NCBI RefSeq assembly: GCF_019042215.1
Contig: NZ_JAHQCS010000122.1
Span: 1 to 44,831, forward strand
Reading direction: 5' to 3'
DNA: 44,831 nt
Source of the DNA: Evansella tamaricis
GTDB taxonomy: Bacteria; Bacillota; Bacilli; Bacillales; Salisediminibacteriaceae
The notes beneath the pieces were generated by a model, which worked only from the letters and a program-made list of their open reading frames with translations, was not told the origin of the DNA and made no database searches. Numbering within the stretch: position 1 is the stretch's first letter; each line of letters opens with the position of its first letter. Positions 24,627 through 32,612 of the stretch are shown here, in pieces. The translations under genes were made by a program, and so were the position numbers.

Positions 24627-24663
24627 TCAATACGATCTAAGTTTCCATTTTAAACTTTAATTT

Positions 24664-25989
24664 CTAGAACAACAATAATCCTATACCTATAACTGCACCA
24701 CTAAGGAACAGTACCCATAAACAGAATCCCATAATATCTCTTGCATTTAGTCCTGCAATTGCTAACGCTGGCAATGCCCAGAATGGTTGTATCATATTGG
24801 TCCAAGCATCTCCCCAGGCAACTGCCATTGCTGTCCTAGCTGAACTAACTCCCAGTTCTGCACCGGCAGAAAGCATGATTGGTGCTTGAACAGCCCACTG
24901 TCCCCCTCCAGAAGGAACAAAGAAATTGACAATTCCTGCACTGATAAATGCAAATAATGGGAAAGTTACTTCCGTTGAAATAGATACAAACCACTCCGAG
25001 AACATAACCGCGAGGCCAGATGAAACCATCATTCCCATAATCCCAGCATAGAAAGGAAATTGAACAATAATTCCACCAGCATTTTTCACCGCATTCGTAA
25101 CACTATTTAGAAAGTTTCGAGGTGTCATATGAAATAATATTCCTAAAAACAAGAAAATGAAGTTTACGATATTGAGATTTAAATCAAAACCGTTATTAAC
25201 TAAATAATAGACAATAAAACACAAACCAAGAATTCCTGTAATCATGGAGAGAACTACGCTATTCTCCATCTTTTCTGCTGGAGTTCTTTCTTCTTTCGAT
25301 TTTAACTCCCCTGCTGTTTTCTCAACACTATCGTCCAGTAACTTCGGATCCACTTCCACCACATTGTTTCGGTCCATCATCAGACGATTTAGTATTGGAA
25401 CAGAAACAAACAGGGCTGCTACAATAAATAGATTGAATGGAGCAAAAATGGTGTCATTGGTCGATATGATACCTATCATATCTTCGGCAAAATGACCTGA
25501 TGTGGCAATAGTCAAAGGAACAGAACCTGCTAATCCCCCATGCCATACGATAAATCCGCTATAAGCACTCGCAATCAGAAGTCTGTAATCCACTTTCTTT
25601 ACTATTTTTGCAAGTTCTTTTGCAAAAAGAGCACCGATAACTAGACCGAATCCCCAGTTAATCCAACTTGCCAATAAGGCAACTAGGGTGACAATGACTA
25701 TAGCCTGCCCTGGCGTTTTTGCAAGTAATGCCAGTCGCTGTAATAGAGATTTAAAGAGGGGACTGCTAGCAAGGACATATCCCGTAACAAGTATCAGAAC
25801 CATTTGCATTGCAAAAGACAACAGGTCCCAAAATCCGCCACCCCAGTAAGATACCATCTCAATTGGATTACTTGGGGTAAGTAGTAATCCAAGGATAAAA
25901 ACCACAAATGTTAAAATAATAACAAATAAAAATGGATCAGGTAAAAAACGCTGCATTAATTTCGTTGATACATTTGTTAACGCTTTCAT
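24664..25989 (-). CDS. atoE: Short-chain fatty acid transporter (AtoE family)
   Basis: A 441-aa membrane protein, the size of E. coli AtoE (440 aa). Features are FLPDPFLFVIILTFVVFILG near the start, YWGGGFWDLLSFAMQMVLILVTG, FIVWHGGLAGSVPL near 150-165, and a late block FFVPSGGGQWAVQAPIM followed by WGDAWTNMIQPFWALP. These are the family's most conserved segments. It is thought to carry short-chain fatty acids such as acetoacetate or butyrate across the cell membrane. A charged loop (about 205-240) interrupts the helices. GGAG lies 6-7 bases before the ATG. No ato or butyrate-metabolism genes adjoin it. The substrate is inferred from the family. Confidence 0.88.
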   Translation of the reverse strand: MKALTNVSTKLMQRFLPDPFLFVIILTFVVFILGLLLTPSNPIEMVSYWGGGFWDLLSFAMQMVLILVTGYVLASSPLFKSLLQRLALLAKTPGQAIVIVTLVALLASWINWGFGLVIGALFAKELAKIVKKVDYRLLIASAYSGFIVWHGGLAGSVPLTIATSGHFAEDMIGIISTNDTIFAPFNLFIVAALFVSVPILNRLMMDRNNVVEVDPKLLDDSVEKTAGELKSKEERTPAEKMENSVVLSMITGILGLCFIVYYLVNNGFDLNLNIVNFIFLFLGILFHMTPRNFLNSVTNAVKNAGGIIVQFPFYAGIMGMMVSSGLAVMFSEWFVSISTEVTFPLFAFISAGIVNFFVPSGGGQWAVQAPIMLSAGAELGVSSARTAMAVAWGDAWTNMIQPFWALPALAIAGLNARDIMGFCLWVLFLSGAVIGIGLLLF

Positions 25990-26162
25990 TTTTCCGTCTC
26001 CTTTCTAAATTTATTAGAGAATTGAACCTAGTCAATCCACTACTCTTTCCCCCACTTCCCATTTGTAAGAGGTACGAGTAGTAAATATATATGATATACC
26101 TATAAAAATAGACGACTTTTTGAAAATTAGATAAATGCCCCGCAGCAAGTGGGCAATACAAT

Positions 26163-26228
26163 CATTAAAAAGCCTGATAGGAGCGGTTTTCTCCTGTCAG
26201 GCGAGCGACGAGCGAAGCTATTGCCATA
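26163..26228 (-). repeat. Partial BC element, minus orientation
   Basis: TTAAAAAGCCTGATAGGAG...CTCCTGTCAGG, GCGAGCGACGAGCGAAGC and TATTGCCATAT match the middle of the BC element in reverse. It is preceded by a short A-tail relic (TGCCCCGCAGCAAGTGGGC, about 26136-26154) and followed at once by a complete A copy. Confidence 0.68.
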
Positions 26229-26388
26229 TAAGAAAAGCGCAAGCGCCTATGGTCACGAGCGTAGGGCAGTGGAGGAATGACAACTAGAAGTCCGCTCTTT
26301 GACTTCGGTTGTCACTTCCGAAGTGCCCCGTAGTGAGTAGGCGATGGAGCTAGACAACTTGCCCGAAGGTGCAAAAACTTATACTTTC
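26229..26388 (+). repeat. Repeat A, copy 3
   Basis: A full copy from TAAGAAAAGCGCAAGCGCCTAT to GAGCTAGACAA (26357), plus the tail CTTGCCCGAAGGTGCAAAAACTTATACTTT. The right arm reads TAGGCGAT rather than TAGGCGCT, which breaks one pair of the terminal stem. Confidence 0.9.
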
Positions 26389-26401
26389 CTTTCAAATAAA
26401 A

Positions 26402-26436
26402 GGAACTGAAAAAGTTGTAAGACCTTTTTCAGTTCC
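26402..26436 (-). terminator. Hairpin behind sfsA (module C type)
   Basis: GGAACTGAAAAAG and CTTTTTCAGTTCC form a perfect 13-bp stem, followed on the minus strand by TTTTATTTG. It is nearly identical to the hairpin behind nupQ and to parts of the BC elements. Confidence 0.75.
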
Positions 26437-26473
26437 CTCGTATGAAGGCTTTATTTATTTGAAACGTATTTTT

Positions 26474-27184
26474 TTAAACACTCACATCAATTTCACCGAT
26501 TACTTTTATTCCCTCTAACCCCACATGGCATCTGCACCCTAATAACTTAACACCTGCTTTCTCCGCTTCCCTCATAGCTTTCCCAAAGTCTGGATCAATG
26601 TGATCGGCAGGTTTTATGGACTTTATGTCATCCCGCTGCGCAACAAACAAAAGTGCCGCTTCCCAATGAGGTTCTTTAGCAATTTCTCCTAACTCCCTCA
26701 CATGTTTTGCACCACGTTTAGTGACGGCGTCAGGAAAATAACCATCGCCATCTTTAATCAAGGTTGCTCCCTTTACCTCCACAACCATTTGTCGGCCATC
26801 TGGATGTGACAATAACAGATCCCAACGTGATGAGCCTTTCTTATACTCTGAGCGAACATAAGTCCAGTCCTTTAATTTAGAGATCATCCCTTCCTTTACA
26901 GCTATAACTGCTAATTGGTTCGGTAACATCGCATTTAACGAAACCCATCCCATCCCGTTTTCCCGCTCAACGATGACTGCCGAGTACTTAGTCTTACGTT
27001 TAGGATCATCCACTGCCCTTAAAAAAACCATTTTTCCAGGTAACAATAGTTCCAAAAGTCTCCCGGAATCGGCTAAATGAGCTTCTACCACTTCTTTTGT
27101 TTCCGTAAGTTCACACTTTATAATAAAGCGGTTCGGTCTATTTATAAATCGTGCCTTAATCAAATCAGGTGAATATGGAATCAT
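26474..27184 (-). CDS. sfsA: Sugar fermentation stimulation protein SfsA homologue
   Basis: A 236-aa protein of full family length. Family motifs are FINRPNRFIIKCEL at the start, VEAHLADSGRLLELLLPGK, the nuclease-like core with WDLLLSHPDGRQMVVEVKGATL, and FPDAVTKRGAKHVREL. The D...EVK arrangement resembles restriction-endonuclease-fold active sites. SfsA was first linked to maltose use in E. coli and is thought to bind nucleic acid, but its role in Bacilli is unknown. GGGAGGG stands about 4 bases before the ATG. It appears monocistronic. Confidence 0.93.
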   Translation of the reverse strand: MIPYSPDLIKARFINRPNRFIIKCELTETKEVVEAHLADSGRLLELLLPGKMVFLRAVDDPKRKTKYSAVIVERENGMGWVSLNAMLPNQLAVIAVKEGMISKLKDWTYVRSEYKKGSSRWDLLLSHPDGRQMVVEVKGATLIKDGDGYFPDAVTKRGAKHVRELGEIAKEPHWEAALLFVAQRDDIKSIKPADHIDPDFGKAMREAEKAGVKLLGCRCHVGLEGIKVIGEIDVSV

Positions 27185-27215
27185 ATGCCCTCCCTGAACT
27201 ATGTAACGTTAGAAT

Positions 27216-27782
27216 TTATTCTACTATTTGTATGACAAGACTTGAGTTATAATTGTGACGCTGAACTTCTGTTAAGTTCGTATAAAAATCAGTTTGTACC
27301 TCTATTTCATATTCCCCTATTGGTAAATACTCTCCTTGGAATGAAAAATCCATCACATTGTTTTCTTGGTTATCTAATATCACTAAATATTCTTCATTCA
27401 ATTCCACTTCCAACCAATCACCTTGTTTTATAGTGATATCATCTTCATGTTTATCCTTTTCATTCAACAGTTCAAATCCACTTCTATTTTCCCTAACGTA
27501 AAATAAAAATGGCTGTCCATCATGTGTAATCACCATTTCTTCCTCTTCTCCCACATACATTAACTTAGCTTTAACAGACAGTTTTTCCCCTTCTCGATAA
27601 ATCTCTTTCTCTCCGATTAACCTTAACAGAAAATCCCCTGCCTCCGTATCAGAAACAATTGTACTATGTTCTAGAGCAGAGAATTCTTCTGAACTGGGAT
27701 TAAAACAACCTGTAATTAGAATAGAGTACAAGATAACCGAAATTATGGTTAAAAATTGGTTTCTTTTTTTACATCCGCTCAT
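27216..27782 (-). CDS. Putative lipoprotein with beta-rich domain
   Basis: A 188-aa secreted protein. The N-terminus MSGCKKRNQFLTIISVILYSILITGC gives lipobox ITGC with the lipidated Cys26. The mature part is acidic and beta-strand rich (EIYREGEKLSVKAKLMYVGEEEEMVITHDGQPFLFYVRE), like small Ig-type or BsuPI-type domains, and ends with LPIGEYEIEVQTDFYTN. I do not recognise a specific family. The ATG at 27782 follows GGGGTG at a long 11 bases. A GTG at 27809 would add nine residues and has a poorer site. Confidence 0.7.
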   Translation of the reverse strand: MSGCKKRNQFLTIISVILYSILITGCFNPSSEEFSALEHSTIVSDTEAGDFLLRLIGEKEIYREGEKLSVKAKLMYVGEEEEMVITHDGQPFLFYVRENRSGFELLNEKDKHEDDITIKQGDWLEVELNEEYLVILDNQENNVMDFSFQGEYLPIGEYEIEVQTDFYTNLTEVQRHNYNSSLVIQIVE

Positions 27783-27934
27783 AATTATGATTACACCCCA
27801 TTTTTCCACCCTAGTATCACTCGTTCTTGTTTATTCAATTAATTAAAAAAAGAAGGTAGAATAAATCTTATCATATGACATTTCTGCCATATCATTCATT
27901 ACCCTGTCCTTCTTCTTTTTTATCAAGAAATAAC

Positions 27935-28249
27935 TTATTTAATTTTTACTGCAGTTCCATAAACCATGACTTCAGAAGACCCTTGCATGATGGAGGAAGA
28001 CGTGTAACGGACATTGACAATAGCATCTGCACCTAACTCTTTTGCCTTTTCAATCATTTCCTTTTCCGCAATATCACGGGATTCCCTAAACATCTCTTCA
28101 TATTCTGTCATTTTTCCGCCTACGAGATTTCTAAATCCCCCTACAATATCTTTCCCAATATGTTTTGCCTGAACCGTATTCCCATACACAACTCCTAATG
28201 ATTTTTCAATTTCAACTCCCACAATTGATTCCGTATTTACCATAATCAT
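27935..28249 (-). CDS. YbjQ/UPF0145-family protein
   Basis: A 104-aa protein with the YbjQ (DUF74) pattern: GVEIEKSLGVVYGNTVQAKHIGKDIVGGFRNLVGGKMTEYEEMFRESRDIAEKEMIEKAKELGADAIVNVRYTSS. Proteins of this fold form pentamers and are annotated as possible heavy-metal binders, with no proven job. Three in-frame ATGs are clustered. I chose the second (28249), 8 bases from AGAGG. It is monocistronic, with imperfect AAGAAGG / CCTTCTT complementarity behind it that may end transcription. Confidence 0.85.
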   Translation of the reverse strand: MIMVNTESIVGVEIEKSLGVVYGNTVQAKHIGKDIVGGFRNLVGGKMTEYEEMFRESRDIAEKEMIEKAKELGADAIVNVRYTSSSIMQGSSEVMVYGTAVKIK

Positions 28250-28389
28250 TATCATCGCCTCTTTCTTATTTAACTTTAACTGTATTTACGACTTAACTAT
28301 GATGTGGTTTCACCTATATCATAAGTTATTTTTGGAAAAATAAGAAGAAAATTTTTCCTAATGGGCCCTAGGGCTTTATCCATTAAAAA

Positions 28390-28418
28390 TTGCATCGATT
28401 TCATAAAAAAAGTATAAT
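28390..28418 (+). promoter_or_regulatory. Sigma-A-type promoter of the small membrane protein gene
   Basis: TTGCAT (28390-28395) and TATAAT (28413-28418) are separated by 17 bases and lie 36 bases before the start codon. This is the best sigma-A match I see in the window. Confidence 0.72.
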
Positions 28419-28453
28419 TAACCATAATAGAGACGGATAGAAGGGGGTACTAA

Positions 28454-28693
28454 ATGGTGAGTATCTTAAAAAATATAACTAAAGAGCATTATATTGTTTT
28501 TGGAATCTTTGTTGTATCTATTTTAGTCGGTATTTTGGTTGGAGGAAACCGCGAATGGTTTAGGCCTGCATTCTCAAATGCTGGATATATGGCGGGATCA
28601 TTAATGACATGCTTAATATTATTTTCGATTTATCATGCGGTTAGTCATTTCTCAAATAAAAAGCCAGAGAATGATAACACAACTGGCGAGTAA
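28454..28693 (+). CDS. Small membrane protein with two helices
   Basis: A 79-aa protein with hydrophobic segments at about 13-30 and 43-62, joined by a polar loop (GGNREWFRPAFSNAGY), and a charged C-terminus (NKKPENDNTTGE). AGGGGG lies 6 bases before the ATG and a good promoter precedes it. It converges on typA and shares a terminator with it. I cannot name the family. Small membrane genes are common next to typA in Bacilli, but no equivalence is shown. Confidence 0.8.
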   Translation: MVSILKNITKEHYIVFGIFVVSILVGILVGGNREWFRPAFSNAGYMAGSLMTCLILFSIYHAVSHFSNKKPENDNTTGE

Positions 28694-28711
28694 ATTTGGA
28701 CACAATTCAAA

Positions 28712-28754
28712 AAGAAAAGGGAAGTACACTTTTTCAGTGCACTTCCCTTTTTTC
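28712..28754. terminator. Shared bidirectional terminator
   Basis: AAAAGGGAAGTACAC and GTGCACTTCCCTTTT pair with one mismatch around TTTTTCA, with A residues before and T residues after. It lies between the convergent small membrane gene and typA. Confidence 0.88.
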
Positions 28755-30593
28755 TTATATTTGATTTGCGTATTTCTTTTTCTTTGCGATTCTCTCACGC
28801 TCGTTTTTATCAAGAATTTTCTTTCTTAAGCGGATTGATTCTGGAGTTACTTCACAGTACTCATCATCATTCAAGTATTCAAGTGCTTCTTCTAACGTCA
28901 TAATTCTCGGCTTCTTCATTGTAACTGTCTGATCTTTCGTTGCAGAACGCATATTTGTCATCTGTTTTAGCTTCGTGATATTTACAGTAATATCATTTTC
29001 ACGAGTATGTTCCCCTACAATCATTCCAGCATAAATTTCAGCACCTGGTTCCACAAAAATCGTACCGCGGTCTTCCACTTGCATGATACCATATTGTGTG
29101 GCTTTACCAGCTTCCATAGATACCATAACTCCTTGACGACGTCCGCCAACTTGGCCTTCCACCATTGGCTGATAACTGTCAAAGGTGTGGTTAATAATTC
29201 CATAACCTCGTGTTTGAGTTAAGAATTCAGTAGAATAACCAATTAGTCCTCTAGCAGGAACCATAAATTCCAATCGCACTTGACCACTACCATTATTGGT
29301 CATATTTTGAAGGTCGCCTTTTCGTGCACCTAATGACTCCATGACAGTACCTGTATATTCCTCAGGAACATCAATTTGAACTCGCTCTACTGGTTCGCAG
29401 CGAACACCATCTATCTCTCTTACAATAACTTCCGGTTTAGAAACTTGTAATTCGTAACCTTCACGTCTCATGTTTTCAATTAAAATTGATAAGTGTAGTT
29501 CTCCACGGCCAGAAACAGTCCACACGTCAGGGGAATCAGTGTTTTCAACTCTCAAGCTAACGTCTGTTTCTAACTGAGAACGTAAACGTTCTTCGATCTT
29601 TCTACTCGTTAAATATTTTCCCTCTTTACCTGCAAAAGGACTGTTATTTACTAAGAAGGTCATTTGTAAGGTTGGCTCGTCAATACGTAAAATTGGTAAA
29701 GGATCTTGGGCATTTACCGGACAAACTGTTTCCCCCACATTAATCTCTTCCATACCAGATACAGCGACTAAGTCTCCAGCTTTGGCCTCTTCAATTTCAA
29801 TTCGTTTTAATCCTAAGAATCCAAATAACTTTGTAACCCTGTACTGTTTTACAGAACCATCTAATTTCATAAGAGCGATTTGTTCTCCAACTTTCATCGT
29901 TCCGCGAAAAACTCGGCCTATACCAATTCGTCCAAGGTAATCATTATAATCGAGAAGGGCGACTTGAAATTGTAAAGCTTCCTCACTATTATCAACAGGT
30001 GCAGGAATATTCTCCACAATCGTATCAAAAAGTGCTTCCATATTGTCATCTTGTTTTTCTGCATTCATACTTGCCGTCCCATTAATAGCTGATGCGTAAA
30101 CAACTGGGAAGTCTAATTGATCTTCGTCTGCACCAAGATCGATGAAAAGATCCACTACTTCATCCACCACTTCCGCAGGCCTTGCAAAATCACGATCAAT
30201 CTTATTCACCACTACTATTGGAGTTAGTTTTTGCTCTAACGCTTTCTTAAGTACGAATCTCGTCTGCGGCATACATCCCTCATAGGCATCAACCACAAGT
30301 AATACGCCATCAACCATTTTCATAATACGTTCCACTTCACCACCGAAGTCGGCGTGACCTGGTGTATCCATGATATTGATACGCTTATCTCCATAATTAA
30401 TAGCTGTATTTTTTGCTAGGATTGTTATTCCACGTTCTTTCTCCAAGGCATTGGAATCCATTGCACGTTCTGCCACTTGTTCATTACTCCTAAACGTACC
30501 TGACTGATGGAGTAATTTATCCACTAATGTCGTTTTCCCATGGTCTACGTGTGCAATAATTGCAATATTTCTTATATCTTCACGAATTTTCAT
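28755..30593 (-). CDS. typA: Translational GTPase TypA/BipA
   Basis: A 612-aa GTPase of the EF-G superfamily that binds ribosomes under stress and helps assembly of the 50S subunit. The G domain has AHVDHGKTTL, RGITILAKN, DTPGHADFGGEVER and NKIDR. Domain II follows, then the TypA-specific C-terminal part, with RGLIGYSTEFLTQTRGYGIINHTF and GVMVSMEAGKATQYGIMQVEDRG. The length matches B. subtilis YlaG. GGAGAGAG precedes the ATG. It is monocistronic, with a dyad (30663-30683) upstream and a bidirectional terminator behind. Confidence 0.97.
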   Translation of the reverse strand: MKIREDIRNIAIIAHVDHGKTTLVDKLLHQSGTFRSNEQVAERAMDSNALEKERGITILAKNTAINYGDKRINIMDTPGHADFGGEVERIMKMVDGVLLVVDAYEGCMPQTRFVLKKALEQKLTPIVVVNKIDRDFARPAEVVDEVVDLFIDLGADEDQLDFPVVYASAINGTASMNAEKQDDNMEALFDTIVENIPAPVDNSEEALQFQVALLDYNDYLGRIGIGRVFRGTMKVGEQIALMKLDGSVKQYRVTKLFGFLGLKRIEIEEAKAGDLVAVSGMEEINVGETVCPVNAQDPLPILRIDEPTLQMTFLVNNSPFAGKEGKYLTSRKIEERLRSQLETDVSLRVENTDSPDVWTVSGRGELHLSILIENMRREGYELQVSKPEVIVREIDGVRCEPVERVQIDVPEEYTGTVMESLGARKGDLQNMTNNGSGQVRLEFMVPARGLIGYSTEFLTQTRGYGIINHTFDSYQPMVEGQVGGRRQGVMVSMEAGKATQYGIMQVEDRGTIFVEPGAEIYAGMIVGEHTRENDITVNITKLKQMTNMRSATKDQTVTMKKPRIMTLEEALEYLNDDEYCEVTPESIRLRKKILDKNERERIAKKKKYANQI

Positions 30594-30662
30594 TCTGTAA
30601 TCTCTCTCCTTACACGCTCTTTTTTCACAACTGCACTATTATATCACATAAATGAATTATTT

Positions 30663-30683
30663 TTAACACCGATCTAGTGTTAA
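30663..30683. promoter_or_regulatory. TTAACAC-7-GTGTTAA dyad upstream of typA
   Basis: A perfect 7-bp inverted repeat with a 7-bp spacer, 70 bases before the typA start codon. Its size and symmetry fit a dimeric regulator's operator, but I do not recognise the motif. The rest of 30594-30861 is AT-rich and shows no gene. Confidence 0.35.
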
Positions 30684-30861
30684 TCTAATTATACCGATTT
30701 ATTTATACACCTGTTTATAATGTTCCCAAAACTTTATAACAAACTTACTATTTCTCTTACGTTAATTTTAACCTTCTTAATATTAATATAAACTTCATAG
30801 TCCATTTTCTAAAAGATGCTGAATTAAATACTTTACTCTTATGGTACTTATCATTCCAACA

Positions 30862-31029
30862 TAAGAAAAGCGCAAGCGCCTATGGTCATGAGCGTAGGGC
30901 AGTGCAGGAATGACAACAGAAGTTCGCTCTTTGACATCGGTTGTCACTTCCGAAGTGGCTTAGGGACTGTAAAAGTGGAAAAGCACCACTTTTTCAGTTC
31001 CCTTGCGAGTAGGCGCTGGAGCTAGACAA
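30862..31029 (+). repeat. Repeat A, copy 4, with a short BC remnant
   Basis: Repeat A runs from TAAGAAAAGCGCAAGCGCCTAT to CCGAAGT. It then jumps to GGCTTAGGGACTGTAAAAGTGG...CCACTTTTTCAGTTCCCTT, the last hairpin of BC, before resuming with GCGAGTAGGCGCTGGAGCTAGACAA. It looks like a BC insertion that later lost its left two thirds. It is followed head-to-tail by copy 5. Confidence 0.85.
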
Positions 31030-31030
31030 T

Positions 31031-31186
31031 ATGAAAAGCGCAAGCGCCTTGGTCACGAGCGTAGGGCAGTGGAGGAATGACAACAGAAGTTCGCTCTTTG
31101 ACTTCGGTTGTCACTTCCGAAGTGCCCCGTAGCGAGTAGGCGCTGGAGCTAGACAATGCCCGAAGGTGCAAAAACTTATACTTTTA
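31031..31186 (+). repeat. Repeat A, copy 5 (second of a dimer)
   Basis: The copy runs from ATGAAAAGCGCAAGCGCCTTGG to GTAGGCGCTGGAGCTAGACAA (31156), with the tail TGCCCGAAGGTGCAAAAACTTATACTTTT. Together with copy 4 it forms a tandem pair. The first base pairs of the terminal stem are intact. Confidence 0.9.
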
Positions 31187-31191
31187 ACTTT

Positions 31192-31230
31192 AAAAAAAGG
31201 ATAGGCAAGTTTTTTGCCCATCCTTTTCTT
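31192..31230 (-). terminator. Terminator of the DUF1540 gene
   Basis: AAAAAGGATAGGCA and TGCCCATCCTTTT form a stem with one bulge. The minus strand continues with TTTTTTTAAAG. It lies 9 bases behind the stop codon. Confidence 0.85.
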
Positions 31231-31238
31231 TTCTTTTA

Positions 31239-31394
31239 TTAATGATGTGGATCAAATGTTTTACAGTCTGTTTCTTCCTGTGACTCAGCCTGTTTACCTG
31301 TATGACTCACAACGTAAATGGCATCAGCGGCACATTTGTTGCCATGCTCCCAAAATTTACAGTTGTTTACTTCACATAGTACGTCTACTGCCAT
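31239..31394 (-). CDS. DUF1540 cysteine-containing small protein
   Basis: A 51-aa protein, MAVDVLCEVNNCKFWEHGNKCAADAI...EETDCKTFDPHH, with the DUF1540 pattern Cys-x4-Cys...Cys...Cys. The four cysteines may bind a metal. Members are common in spore formers and some are made late in sporulation. The function is unknown. The ATG at 31394 follows GAGGGGG. An in-frame upstream extension to 31457 lacks a site. It lies 82 bases behind the M42 peptidase gene on the same strand and may be partly co-transcribed with it. Confidence 0.85.
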   Translation of the reverse strand: MAVDVLCEVNNCKFWEHGNKCAADAIYVVSHTGKQAESQEETDCKTFDPHH

Positions 31395-31476
31395 CAGAGA
31401 ACACCCCCTCCCTATAACAATATCTTTCGCAAAAGGAAGTGGAATCATACAACTCATCTATGTTAATCAGCCAGCC

Positions 31477-32541
31477 TCAAATAAATCTAAAATTTGTTTG
31501 TTCTTCCAATGAAAGGATAAATTCTTTTAATAAATCCTTTGTTGCTATTAAGTCCTTCATGTCAATAACTTCTACAGGAGAATGGGCGTACCTGGATGGA
31601 ATAGACAACACCCCTGTAGGGATACCTTTATTTGCAAGACTAACTGCACCTCCATCCGTTCCAATTCCGGGAAAAATTTCATGCTGAAACGGAATATTTT
31701 TTTCCTTACTGATCACAAGGAGGCTGTCCTTCACTGTGGGATGTACGATAAGACTGAAATCCATTATCTTTACTCCAGTTCCAGCCCCAAGAAAAAGACT
31801 CTTGTCCATCATTTCCTCTAGAGTATCACTGACAGCAGTGGTATCAATGGCAATGGCGACATCTGCTTCCACGTTCTCAGAAGCAACCTTAGCCCCACGT
31901 AAACCAACCTCCTCTTGGACAGTAAAAATACAGATAATCTCGCCTGAAAATTCCAATTCACTCAATTCCCTTAAGGTTTGAATTAATACGGCAACTCCAG
32001 CCCGGTCATCAAATCCCTTCCCAACGATTCTCCCCGTTGTTTCATTTCCTAAGTATTCCATGGATGGAGCCCAAGTAATCGGGTTCCCTATATCTATTCC
32101 GAGTCTTTCCACATCTTCCTTTGACGAAGCACCAACATCAATGTATAGCTGTCGATGGTTTCTGACTTTTCCAGCATCATCAAACTTGGCATAATGGGCA
32201 GAGATCGTTCCAATGACTCCTGTAATTAATCCAGTCTCTGTCCTTATTTGCACTTTTTGTGCCAAGAGTATGCGATCATCGTGCCCCCCTAGCTTTTCAA
32301 AACGAATGAGACCATTCTCCTCCACTTTCTTCACGATAAATCCAATCTCATCCATATGTGCAGTTATAATTGTTTTAGGTCCTTTTTTTGCTCCCATTTT
32401 TCGTGCAATGACATTCCCAAGTGGATCCACTTCAATACTATCTACCAATTCCATCACTTGTTCCTTTACCCATTTCGAAACGGGTTGTTCATAGCCACAT
32501 GGGCCATGTAGAGATGTTAAAGTCTTCAGTAGTTCATACAT
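31477..32541 (-). CDS. M42-family metallo-aminopeptidase
   Basis: A 354-aa cytoplasmic aminopeptidase of the M42 (glutamyl aminopeptidase/FrvX/YsdC) family, which forms large TET-like complexes that trim peptides. The two-metal site is readable: H62 and D64 (TAHMDEIGF), D178/D179 (GKGFDDRAG), E210 and E211 (QEEVGLRGA), D233 (AIDTT) and H320 (RYAHSPVE). GAGGGG stands about 10 bases before the ATG. It is read in the same direction as helD, whose end carries a perfect palindrome that probably separates the two units. Confidence 0.93.
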   Translation of the reverse strand: MYELLKTLTSLHGPCGYEQPVSKWVKEQVMELVDSIEVDPLGNVIARKMGAKKGPKTIITAHMDEIGFIVKKVEENGLIRFEKLGGHDDRILLAQKVQIRTETGLITGVIGTISAHYAKFDDAGKVRNHRQLYIDVGASSKEDVERLGIDIGNPITWAPSMEYLGNETTGRIVGKGFDDRAGVAVLIQTLRELSELEFSGEIICIFTVQEEVGLRGAKVASENVEADVAIAIDTTAVSDTLEEMMDKSLFLGAGTGVKIMDFSLIVHPTVKDSLLVISKEKNIPFQHEIFPGIGTDGGAVSLANKGIPTGVLSIPSRYAHSPVEVIDMKDLIATKDLLKEFILSLEEQTNFRFI

Positions 32542-32572
32542 ATGATTATTCCCCTCTCTATATAGAAGTTGT

Positions 32573-32607
32573 CAAAATTGTGCGGGACCTGGTCCCGCAC
32601 AATTTTG
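32573..32607. repeat. Perfect GTGCGGGACC palindrome, copy 2
   Basis: Arms of 17 bp (CAAAATTGTGCGGGACC and its complement) pair perfectly around one base. Compared with the other two copies, one C-G pair has become T-A on both arms, so pairing was conserved through a double change. It begins 5 bases behind the helD stop. Confidence 0.9.
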
Positions 32608-32612
32608 TGAAT

